NCBI RefSeq assembly: GCF_023155275.1
Contig: NZ_JALMUV010000015.1
Span: forward strand, 62,001 to 126,000
Reading direction: 5' to 3'
Source of the DNA: Streptomyces rhizoryzae
GTDB taxonomy: Bacteria > Actinomycetota > Actinomycetes > Streptomycetales > Streptomycetaceae
Length of the DNA stretch: 64,000 nucleotides
Position 1 is the stretch's first letter; each line of letters begins with the position of its first letter. The notes below the pieces were generated by a model. It was not told the origin of the DNA and searched no databases. It saw nothing but the letters and a program-made list of their open reading frames with translations. Both the position numbers and the translations under genes were made by a program. This document shows, piece by piece, positions 57,541 to 64,000 of this stretch.

Positions 57541-57935
57541 CTCATGCCTCCGGTTTTCCGTAGGGGGCTGCGGTTTCCTGCCAATTCCTCCGGTCGGCGG
57601 GGTCCGCCGGCACCCGGTACCGCCCGGGGCCGTTTCGCGGTGCCGGGCGCGGAGCGGGGCATGCGGTGTCTTCCGGAACGCCTGGCAATCGTGCGGGGCC
57701 CGGTGCCGCGGCGCTGTGCCGACCGGCCGGCCGCAGTCCGACCGCTGCTCTTTCCACGCGTTCCCGGCACACTCCGGGATTAACGCCCTTTCGGAGGGAT
57801 TACGCCGGACGCGGCGTGGAACGCGGCTATCGGGGCGGCGCCCGGTGTGCGGTGCCCGGGTGGTGCAGCATGGCAGCCCGGGCGCGGCGGTCGCCATGGC
57901 CCGGCCCCCGGTGGGACAAGCCGCGTCGAGAGGGT
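57541..57935. other. Divergent intergenic region between catalase and Rieske genes
   Basis: This 395-base gap must contain the catalase promoter (minus) and the promoter of the DUF2231-Rieske gene (plus). I saw no clear sigma-B-type promoter, no DosR-like box and no strong palindrome. Several open frames run through but look like shadows. Confidence 0.4.
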
Positions 57936-58877
57936 GTGAAGGTGCGCTGGACAGCGTTGCGGAAAGGGATCGTCCCGGCCCTGGCGGCCACGACCGTACG
58001 GGCCAAGGCCGTGCCCGCGGAATCGCCCCTGCTGCGGGCGCTGGACGGCCTGGAACGGCGCAAGGGCCTCGATCTGGCCGCCCGCCCGCTCCGGCGGGTG
58101 GTGCACGGCCTGCCGCTCGGCCGGTTCCGGGACGTGCTGCACGGGCTGCCGCTCGGCCACCCGCTGCACCCCCTGCTCGTCCAGGCGCCGATCGGTGCCT
58201 GGCTGTCGGCCGGTCTGCTGGACGCCGTGCCCGGCACCCGGCGCGCGGCCCGGGTCCTGGTCGGGGCGGGCGTCGTCGCCGCGGTCCCGGCGGCCCTGGC
58301 CGGCTGGGTCGACTGGGCCGAGCAGCAGTCGGACCAGATGCGGACCGGACTGGTGCACGCGGCCACCGTGAATCTCGCCACCGGCCTGTACGCCGCCTCC
58401 TGGCTCCAGCGCGGCCGCCGGCACAGCGCGCGGGGGAAGGCCCTGGGCTGGGCCGGGCTCGGTGTGGTGGCCGTGGGCGGGATGCTCGGCGGCCACCTCG
58501 CCTACCGGCAGGCCGCCGGCACCAACAAGACCGAACCGGTGCCGCACCTGCTGGAGGACCGCTGGTACCCCGTCGGCCGGGTCGAGGACTTCCCCGTCGG
58601 GCAGCCGGTCCGCCGCGAACTGGGTGAGGTCCCGGTCCTGATCGTCCGCCGGACCGGCGGGCAGATCCACGCCCTCGCCGACCGGTGCAGCCACGAGTCC
58701 GGGCCGCTGTCCGGCGGCAAGGTCTCCGACGGCTGCGTGGAATGCCCCTGGCACGGCAGCGTCTTCCGGCTCTCGGACGGCGCCAACGTCAGCGGCCCCG
58801 CCACCGCACCGCAGCCGGCCTTCGAGGTGGACGTCCAGGCGGACGGCGCGGTGCGGGTGCGGCTGTCGGGCGGCTGA
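57936..58877 (+). CDS. DUF2231-Rieske (2Fe-2S) fusion protein
   Basis: The 313-residue protein joins a membrane domain and a Rieske domain. The N-terminal part (about 70-195) is DUF2231-like: LHGLPLGHPLHPLLVQAPIG, AWLSAGLLDAVPG, with about four hydrophobic segments. Residues 210-313 are a Rieske domain with C251-x-H253 (RCSHESGPLSGG) and C270-x2-H273 (CPWHGSVF). This suggests a membrane-anchored electron-transfer protein. GTG at 57936 is chosen; GTG at 57942, better spaced from GAGAGGG, and ATG at 57870 are alternatives. Confidence 0.85.
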   Translation: MKVRWTALRKGIVPALAATTVRAKAVPAESPLLRALDGLERRKGLDLAARPLRRVVHGLPLGRFRDVLHGLPLGHPLHPLLVQAPIGAWLSAGLLDAVPGTRRAARVLVGAGVVAAVPAALAGWVDWAEQQSDQMRTGLVHAATVNLATGLYAASWLQRGRRHSARGKALGWAGLGVVAVGGMLGGHLAYRQAAGTNKTEPVPHLLEDRWYPVGRVEDFPVGQPVRRELGEVPVLIVRRTGGQIHALADRCSHESGPLSGGKVSDGCVECPWHGSVFRLSDGANVSGPATAPQPAFEVDVQADGAVRVRLSGG

Positions 58878-58900
58878 GCCGCCGGCCCGCCGACGGGGGA

Positions 58901-59920
58901 TCAGGGCGCGCGGCGCCCGGCCACCCTGCCGCACCGCAGCAGGGTGGCCGCCAGGGCGCCGCCGGCGGCCACCCCGGCCAGCAGCCCCAGGTGGCGGGTG
59001 GCCCAGAGCTGCGGTGAGCGGCCGTGCGCCCGGTCGTCGAAGATGCCGTGGGCCCCGAAGTCGTGGCCGCCCTCGCCGTCCAGGGGGTGCCAGAGGTTGT
59101 CCGGCCGGTCCTGCGGGACCTCCTCGCCGGTCTGCTGCGAGTCGTACCCGGTACGGGCCAGATAGCGGTCCAGCAGTGGCCCGGCGAACCGGTTGGCGAG
59201 GATCGTGGCCACGGTGGAGCCACCGGCGTAGTACTGCTTGCGGCGGGGGCGGTCGGCGGCGTGCAGCACGGCGCGGGCGGCCACCTCCGGCTGGTAGATC
59301 GGCGGCACCGGCTGCGGGTGGCGGGGCAGTCTGGACCGCACCCACGAGAACTGCGGGGTGTTGACCGCGGGCATCTGCACCACCGTGAGGTGCACATTGC
59401 TCTTGGTGTGGAGCAGTTCGGTGCGGACGGACGAGGTGAAGCCGTTCACCGCGTGCTTGGCGCCGCAGTACGCGGACTGGAGCGGGATGGACCGCTCGCC
59501 GAGCGCGGAGCCGACCTGCACGATCGTGCCCGCATCCCGCGGCAGCATCCGCGCCAGCGCGCTGCGCGTGCCGTTGACGAAGCCGAGGTAGGCCACCTCC
59601 GTGACCCGCCGGTACTCGTCCGCACCGATCTCCGTGAACGGCGCGAAGACCGAGGTGAAGGCGTTGTTGACCCAGACGTCGATGGGCCCGAACGCCTCCT
59701 CCACCGCGTCCGCCGCGGCCTCCACCTCGGCCGCGTCGGAGACGTCGGTGGGCAGCACCAGCGCCTCGCCGCCGGCCGCGACGACCTCGCGGGCCGCCGC
59801 GTCCAGGCCCTCCCGGCCGCGGGCCAGGAGACCGATCCGGGCGCCGCGGGCGGCGAACGCCCGGGCGGTGGCGCGGCCGATTCCGCCGCTGGCGCCGGTG
59901 ATGACGACCGTTTGCTGCAT
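58901..59920 (-). CDS. Short-chain dehydrogenase with C-terminal membrane segment
   Basis: The 339-residue protein has an SDR domain ([58 protein letters not shown] with the Y-x3-K pair) and a C-terminal extension of about 100 residues ending in a hydrophobic helix ([18 protein letters not shown]). It probably reduces a lipid-like or membrane-near substrate. ATG at 59920 is chosen because AGCAGG precedes it and similarity starts there; an ATG at 59986, overlapping the GH15 stop, is possible. Confidence 0.9.
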   Translation of the reverse strand: MQQTVVITGASGGIGRATARAFAARGARIGLLARGREGLDAAAREVVAAGGEALVLPTDVSDAAEVEAAADAVEEAFGPIDVWVNNAFTSVFAPFTEIGADEYRRVTEVAYLGFVNGTRSALARMLPRDAGTIVQVGSALGERSIPLQSAYCGAKHAVNGFTSSVRTELLHTKSNVHLTVVQMPAVNTPQFSWVRSRLPRHPQPVPPIYQPEVAARAVLHAADRPRRKQYYAGGSTVATILANRFAGPLLDRYLARTGYDSQQTGEEVPQDRPDNLWHPLDGEGGHDFGAHGIFDDRAHGRSPQLWATRHLGLLAGVAAGGALAATLLRCGRVAGRRAP

Positions 59921-59978
59921 GGGACCTGCTGCCTTTCCTGGGGAGTGGGGGAGGGGCACGACCGCGGCGCCGGCCGGC

Positions 59979-61784
59979 TCAGACATCCGACCAGGGCCGG
60001 GACAGCCGCGCGGCGCACTCCAGCATCAGTGCGTGGACGAATGCCTGGGGCAGATTGCCGCGCAGCTGCCGCTGGGCGACGTCGTACTCCTCGGAGAACA
60101 GACCTGACGGGCCGGACGCGGCACGGTTGCGTTCGAACCAGCGGAACGCCGAGACCTCCCGGCCCTGCTGGTACTCCGCGAGCGCGGTGATGAACCCGCA
60201 CAGCAGGAACGCCCCTTCGGCCTCCCCCAGCGGGCGCTCGTCGTGCCGGAAGCGGTAGGCGTAGTGCTCGTCCGACAGCTCGGCGGTGTAGGCGTCGAGG
60301 GTGGCGCGGCTGCGCGGGTCGTCGGCGGGCAGCGCCCCGCGGATCGCCGGCAGCAGCAGCGCACCGTCCAGTCCGGGGTCCTCGGGGGAGCGCTGCCACC
60401 GCCCCGACGGGTGCAGACTGTGCGCGGCGGTCTCCTGCACCAGCGTGTCGGCCAGCGCCGTCCAGGCATCCGACCGGCGGCCCGCCGCGCCGCTGCGCAC
60501 GAACGCCCGCAGCCCGGCCGCGCAGATCAGGCGGCTGTGCGCCCACCTGCGCGGCGCCAGCTCCCAGATGCCGGCGTCCGGTTCGTGGCGGCGCCGGGCG
60601 ATCGCCTCGGCGGCGATCTCCGCGGCCTGCCGGCCGGTCCGGTCCAGCCGGTCGTGCCGGGCGGCGGCGGCCAGCAGGAGCAGCGCCTCCCCGAACGCGT
60701 CGAGTTGGAACTGCTCGTTGACGTCGTTGCCGATCCGGTCGAACCCGCCGGGGTAGCCGGGCAGGTCGAGGCGGCGGGGCCCGGGGATCGGGCGGCCGTC
60801 CATGCGGTAGGCGGGCGCCAGCCGCGGGCCGTCCTCGTGCAGCCGCGCGCCGACGAACCGCACCGCGTCGTCCAGCAGCAGCGGGTCCACCCCCGCGGCG
60901 GCCACCGCCTGGCCCGCGTAGCACTGGTCGCGGATCCAGACATAGCGGTAGTCGTAGTTGCGGCCCGCCTCGGCGCGCTCCGGGAGACTGGTGGTGGCCG
61001 CGGCGACCATGCCGCCGGTGGAGCCGGTCAGGCCGCGCAGCACGGCGTAGGCGCGCTGGGCGTCGGCCGGCGCGATGGTGTGCGTTATGCCGGGCACCGC
61101 CTGCCGCCAGGCGTCCTCGGTCTCCCGCCAGGCCCGGACCGGATCGGGCGGCGTGTCCGGGAGCGGCCGGCGGCCCAGCTCCAGCACCAGGTCGTGGTGG
61201 GAGCCCGCCGGCACCGTCAGGTCCATGGTGAGCCGCTGCCCGTCCGGTCCCGCCGGGCGGGCGGTGTCCGCGCCCGACCAGCGCACCCACAGATCGCCGG
61301 TGCGCCCGTGCCAGGCACCGTCCGGGCCGCGCCGCACGTCGCGCAGCGGCTGCTCACCGAACCCGGCGCAGGGCTCCAGGACCACCGACAGCCGGGTGGT
61401 GGTCTCCTGGGCGATGACGCGGCGCAGGACGACCGCGCGGTCCGGGTCGCCGGGGAACGCCAGCGCCTCCCGGCACTCCACGATCCCGTCGTCGGTCACC
61501 CACCGGCTGCGCCAGATCAGCGACCGGGGCTCGTAGTGGCCGCCCCAGACGAACCGCCCCACGGGCGTCACCACGTAGCTCCCGCGGCCGCCGATGAGCG
61601 TGGCGAAGACCGCGTCGGAATCCCAGTACGGCGCGCACATCCAGGCGAAGTCGCCGCGCTGGCCGACCAGGATGCCGCGCTCGCCGTCGGCCAGCAGCGC
61701 GTAGTTCCGCAAGGGCTGGGGCCCGAACACCCCACCGGCCTGGTCTGCCGCCGACTCCCCGGACCTGACCTGACCTGCCGCCAT
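59979..61784 (-). CDS. Glycoside hydrolase family 15 protein
   Basis: The 601-residue protein is a GH15 enzyme (glucoamylase or trehalase type) with an N-terminal beta-sandwich ([40 protein letters not shown]) and a catalytic (alpha/alpha)6 barrel ([60 protein letters not shown]). The final SEEYD region holds the catalytic base, QLDAFGE the acid-side region. No signal peptide is present, so it acts on cytosolic alpha-glucans or trehalose. It is followed by the SDR gene, possibly co-transcribed. Confidence 0.92.
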   Translation of the reverse strand: MAAGQVRSGESAADQAGGVFGPQPLRNYALLADGERGILVGQRGDFAWMCAPYWDSDAVFATLIGGRGSYVVTPVGRFVWGGHYEPRSLIWRSRWVTDDGIVECREALAFPGDPDRAVVLRRVIAQETTTRLSVVLEPCAGFGEQPLRDVRRGPDGAWHGRTGDLWVRWSGADTARPAGPDGQRLTMDLTVPAGSHHDLVLELGRRPLPDTPPDPVRAWRETEDAWRQAVPGITHTIAPADAQRAYAVLRGLTGSTGGMVAAATTSLPERAEAGRNYDYRYVWIRDQCYAGQAVAAAGVDPLLLDDAVRFVGARLHEDGPRLAPAYRMDGRPIPGPRRLDLPGYPGGFDRIGNDVNEQFQLDAFGEALLLLAAAARHDRLDRTGRQAAEIAAEAIARRRHEPDAGIWELAPRRWAHSRLICAAGLRAFVRSGAAGRRSDAWTALADTLVQETAAHSLHPSGRWQRSPEDPGLDGALLLPAIRGALPADDPRSRATLDAYTAELSDEHYAYRFRHDERPLGEAEGAFLLCGFITALAEYQQGREVSAFRWFERNRAASGPSGLFSEEYDVAQRQLRGNLPQAFVHALMLECAARLSRPWSDV

Positions 61785-61903
61785 ACCCAGCCTTTCCGCG
61801 AGCTTCCCGCTGTCCGGGTTTCGCTTAACCGCTGCCGCCGGTGGCCAAACAGGCCGTACGGGGGCACCGGACGGCGGCGGGGCAGCGGGCGGCGGGGGAG
61901 CGG

Positions 61904-62230
61904 TCAGCGGCCGAGGGCCTTGCGGAGTTCGTCCTTGTTCATCGTCGAGCGGCCGTCGATGTTGCGCTTCCTGGCCTCGGCGTAGAGCTGGTCCTTGGTG
62001 GGGCCCTGGGAGCCGCGGTGGGAGCGCTCGCCGCCGCGCTGCGGCGCGGACTTGCGGTCCTGGGTGGAGACCGTGCTCGCGGTGCGGGACTCGCCGGCGC
62101 GGGCCCGCTCCTTGTTCACCGTCCGCGCGGCGATCTCCTTCGCCCGCTTCGTGGACTCGCCCCGCTTCTCGGCCCCTTCCTTGATGTGCTCGTACTGGCG
62201 CTCGCGCTTCTTGCTCGAACCGGCAGGCAT
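61904..62230 (-). CDS. Rho_N-domain (SAP-like) basic protein
   Basis: The 108-residue protein is highly charged: KKRERQYEHIKEGAEKRGES, then a C-terminal Rho termination factor N-terminal-type motif (PTKDQLYAEARKRNIDGRS, TMNKDELRKALGR). Such small proteins are often labelled plasmid-stabilisation proteins in Streptomyces but the function is unknown; nucleic-acid binding is likely. The ATG is at 62230 behind GGAG. Confidence 0.8.
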   Translation of the reverse strand: MPAGSSKKRERQYEHIKEGAEKRGESTKRAKEIAARTVNKERARAGESRTASTVSTQDRKSAPQRGGERSHRGSQGPTKDQLYAEARKRNIDGRSTMNKDELRKALGR

Positions 62231-62349
62231 GGGGATCTCCTCGCTGTGTCGTGGTCTGTTGGTGGTGGGGGCACGGGTGCCCACACCAGTTGAGCCCCCG
62301 CGGCCCGGCGGCGCTACCCCAGGCGGTCCGGGGGACTGGCGGCCCGGCG

Positions 62350-63495
62350 TCAGCCCACCCGGTACGCCGCGGCCGCCTCCTCGCGGAGGGACAGGCCGTG
62401 CCCCGGCGCGCCGTCGGCCCCCGGGCGGATACTGCCGCCCGCCGGGTCGAGGACCCCGTCGAACAGGCGGTTCTCGATGCGGACGTGGTCGTGGAACCAC
62501 TCCAGGTGCCGCAGGTTCGGTACCGCGGCCGCGGCGTGGGCGTGCAGGTGCGGCGCGCAGTGCCCGGAGACCGCCAGCCCCGCCGCCTGGGCCAGCGCCG
62601 CGACCCGCAGCCAGACCGTCAGGCCCCCGCAGCGGGTGATGTCGGCCTGGACGCAGTCGACGGCCTGCGCCGCGAGCAGGTGCCAGAAGTACGGCAGGGT
62701 GTAGCCGTACTCCCCGGCGGTCACCTCGGCGCCGGTCGCCGCCCGCACCTGGGCCAGGCCCGCCAGGTCGTCGGAGGAGACGGGCTCCTCGAACCAGGTG
62801 ACCCCGTGGTCGGCCAGGCAGCCGCCCAGCCGGATCGCCTGCTTGCGGGTGTAGGCGCCGTTGGCGTCGATGTAGAGTTCCGCGGCGTCGCCGATGCTGC
62901 GGCGGGCCCGGGCGATCCGCCGCCGGTCGCGGCCCTCGGCCGTCCCCCACGACTCCCCGACCTTGATCTTGACGCGCGGAATGCCTTGGTCCGCGACCCA
63001 GTGCCGCAACTGGCGGTCCTGCTGCCCGTCGTCGTACGTCGTGAAGCCGCCGCTGCCGTACACCGGGACCTCCTCGGCGGCCGCACCCAGCAGCCGCACC
63101 AGCGGCACCTGGAGCAGCCTGGCCTTGAGGTCCCACAGGGCGGTGTCCACGGCGGACAGCGCGCCCGCGACGAGCCCGGGACGGCCCGCGTTGCGGACCG
63201 CCCGGCTCATCGCCTCGTTGGCGGCGGGGACGTCCAGGGCCCCGCGGCCGGTGACCACCCCCGCCAGCTGCCCGTCGATGACCTGCGCGGTGGCGGGCGC
63301 GCCGTAGGTGTAGCCCAGGCCGCTGGTGGTACCGGAGCGGACGTGCGCCACCACCAGGGTGGTGGCGTCCCAGCTCATCGTCCCGTCGGCCTCCGGGGTG
63401 TCGGTGGGGACGGTGTAGACGGCGGTGCTCACCTCGTCCACCGGCGGCCCCGGGGACCCGGCCGGTACGGCGCCCATGGCCAAACGCCCCGTCAC
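62350..63495 (-). CDS. Mandelate racemase / muconate lactonizing enzyme family protein
   Basis: The 381-residue protein belongs to the enolase superfamily: ALSAVDTALWDLKARLLQVP, the KxK motif in RVKIKVGESWGT, metal ligands in YIDANGAY, TWFEEPVSSDD and TAGEYGY, and a C-terminal GHCAPHLHAHAAAAVPNLRH. It probably dehydrates or racemises a sugar acid; the exact substrate is unknown. GTG at 63495 overlaps the stop of the upstream gene (GTGA); ATG at 63477 is an alternative. It is probably in one operon with the thiamine-diphosphate enzyme. Confidence 0.9.
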   Translation of the reverse strand: MTGRLAMGAVPAGSPGPPVDEVSTAVYTVPTDTPEADGTMSWDATTLVVAHVRSGTTSGLGYTYGAPATAQVIDGQLAGVVTGRGALDVPAANEAMSRAVRNAGRPGLVAGALSAVDTALWDLKARLLQVPLVRLLGAAAEEVPVYGSGGFTTYDDGQQDRQLRHWVADQGIPRVKIKVGESWGTAEGRDRRRIARARRSIGDAAELYIDANGAYTRKQAIRLGGCLADHGVTWFEEPVSSDDLAGLAQVRAATGAEVTAGEYGYTLPYFWHLLAAQAVDCVQADITRCGGLTVWLRVAALAQAAGLAVSGHCAPHLHAHAAAAVPNLRHLEWFHDHVRIENRLFDGVLDPAGGSIRPGADGAPGHGLSLREEAAAAYRVG

Positions 63496-64000
63496 TTCTC
63501 GTGGTGCCGGTGCCCGGGCAGCATCTCCTGGACCTTCGCCTTGAGGCCCTGCTTGACCATCGAGGCACGGTCGCTGTCGCCCTTGAGGACGGACGCGGCG
63601 GCGGCCTCGATCTGGTCGAGGGAGGCGTGCGGCGGGATCGGCGGGACGGCCGGGTCGGTCCGGAAGTCGATCACGAACGGCCGGTTGGCGTGCAGTGCCT
63701 GGCGCCAGGCGGACTCCACCGCAGCGGGATCCTCCACCCGGACGCCGTCCAGCCCGATCGTGCGGGCGAAGTCGGCGTACGGCACGTCCGGCAGCGCCTG
63801 GGACGGCAGGAACTGCGGGGCCCCGGACATGGCGCGCATCTCCCAGGTGACCTGGTTGAGGTCCAGGTTGTTGAGCACCGCCACGACCAGCCGCGGATCC
63901 TTCCAGTCCTGCCAGTACTTCGCGATGGTGATGAGTTCCGCCATCCCGTTCATCTGCATGGCGCCGTCCCCGACCAGGGCCAGCGCCGGCCGGTCGGGAT
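63492..64000 (-). CDS. Thiamine-diphosphate-dependent enzyme, pyruvate oxidase/dehydrogenase type (partial)
   Basis: Only the C-terminal part (about 169 residues) is inside the window; the gene continues past the right edge. It has the thiamine-diphosphate motif VGDGAMQMNGMAELITIAKY and continues VAVLNNLDLNQVTWEMRAMS, LPDVPYADFARTIGLDGVRV and NRPFVIDFRTDPAVPPIPP. This fits the PoxB group (pyruvate oxidase or acetolactate-synthase-like). The stop overlaps the next gene. Which substrate is used cannot be settled from this part. Confidence 0.85.
   Translation of the reverse strand, partial: PDRPALALVGDGAMQMNGMAELITIAKYWQDWKDPRLVVAVLNNLDLNQVTWEMRAMSGAPQFLPSQALPDVPYADFARTIGLDGVRVEDPAAVESAWRQALHANRPFVIDFRTDPAVPPIPPHASLDQIEAAAASVLKGDSDRASMVKQGLKAKVQEMLPGHRHHEK

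Noticed and set aside
1-64000. CRISPR arrays, tRNA or rRNA genes, insertion sequences or prophage genes
   Set aside because: No regularly spaced repeats, cloverleaf-type TTCGA arm sequences, transposase or phage structural proteins were found on reading both strands.

Overview
The window is one contiguous stretch of very GC-rich DNA (third codon positions almost all G or C, GTG and TTG starts, dense stop/start overlaps of the ATGA and GTGA type). Many genes are typical of Streptomyces or close relatives: Streptomyces-type gas-vesicle genes, DUF6480, DUF3140 and DUF5709 proteins, a DevR/DosR-type regulator and a large CtpI-like P-type ATPase. No species can be named from sequence alone. No rRNA, tRNA, insertion sequence, prophage or CRISPR array was seen. 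About 67 protein genes are supported, the last one cut by the right edge.

Region 1 (1-9 kb) looks like a dormancy or hypoxia island: a TetR and a MarR regulator, a PPK2 polyphosphate kinase, three tandem CBS-BON proteins, an Rv1733c-like membrane protein, an orphan DevR/DosR-like response regulator, an 8-helix membrane protein, a DUF1918-universal stress protein pair and a cyclic-nucleotide-binding-domain protein. Inverted repeats of the form GGGNCC-N4-GGCCCY recur in the promoters here and probably bind the DevR-like regulator. Region 2 (9-12 kb) is a GntR-TetR hybrid regulator divergent from a DHA2-type drug exporter, with twin CACTAGT sites between them. Region 3 (12-24 kb) carries a DUF488 protein, a ferritin-like protein, a CtpI-like P-type ATPase, a LigD-type polymerase domain with a helix-hairpin-helix DNA glycosylase/endonuclease, an alpha/beta hydrolase coupled to an unrecognised 439-residue protein, and an HPP membrane protein.

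Region 4 (24-30 kb) is a complete gas-vesicle operon, apparently in the order gvpY, Z, O, A, F, G, J, L, S, K, followed by a CsbD-like gene with a strong terminator. Region 5 (30-34 kb) has a Vms1/Rv2629-like release-factor homologue, an MFS transporter and a DUF5709 protein. Region 6 (34-48 kb) is a sugar cluster: a two-gene plus-strand unit and an eleven-gene minus-strand operon. It encodes the heptose enzymes GmhA, GmhB and HldE, seven further glycosyltransferases, a polysaccharide pyruvyl transferase homologue, an O-carbamoyltransferase and a UXS-like NAD-dependent epimerase/decarboxylase. It should make a nucleotide-activated heptose and build a carbamoylated, heptose-containing glycoconjugate, which is unexpected in an organism without LPS.

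Region 7 (48-64 kb) is a second stress and redox region: a crystallin-like protein, hemerythrin, DUF3140, DUF1360, SDR enzymes, DUF6480, a molybdopterin oxidoreductase whose fourth Fe-S cysteine is replaced by glycine, a coupled ferritin-like protein, a large HPII-type catalase with a TTG start, a DUF2231-Rieske fusion, a GH15 enzyme, a Rho_N-domain protein, an enolase-superfamily enzyme and the C-terminal part of a thiamine-diphosphate enzyme.
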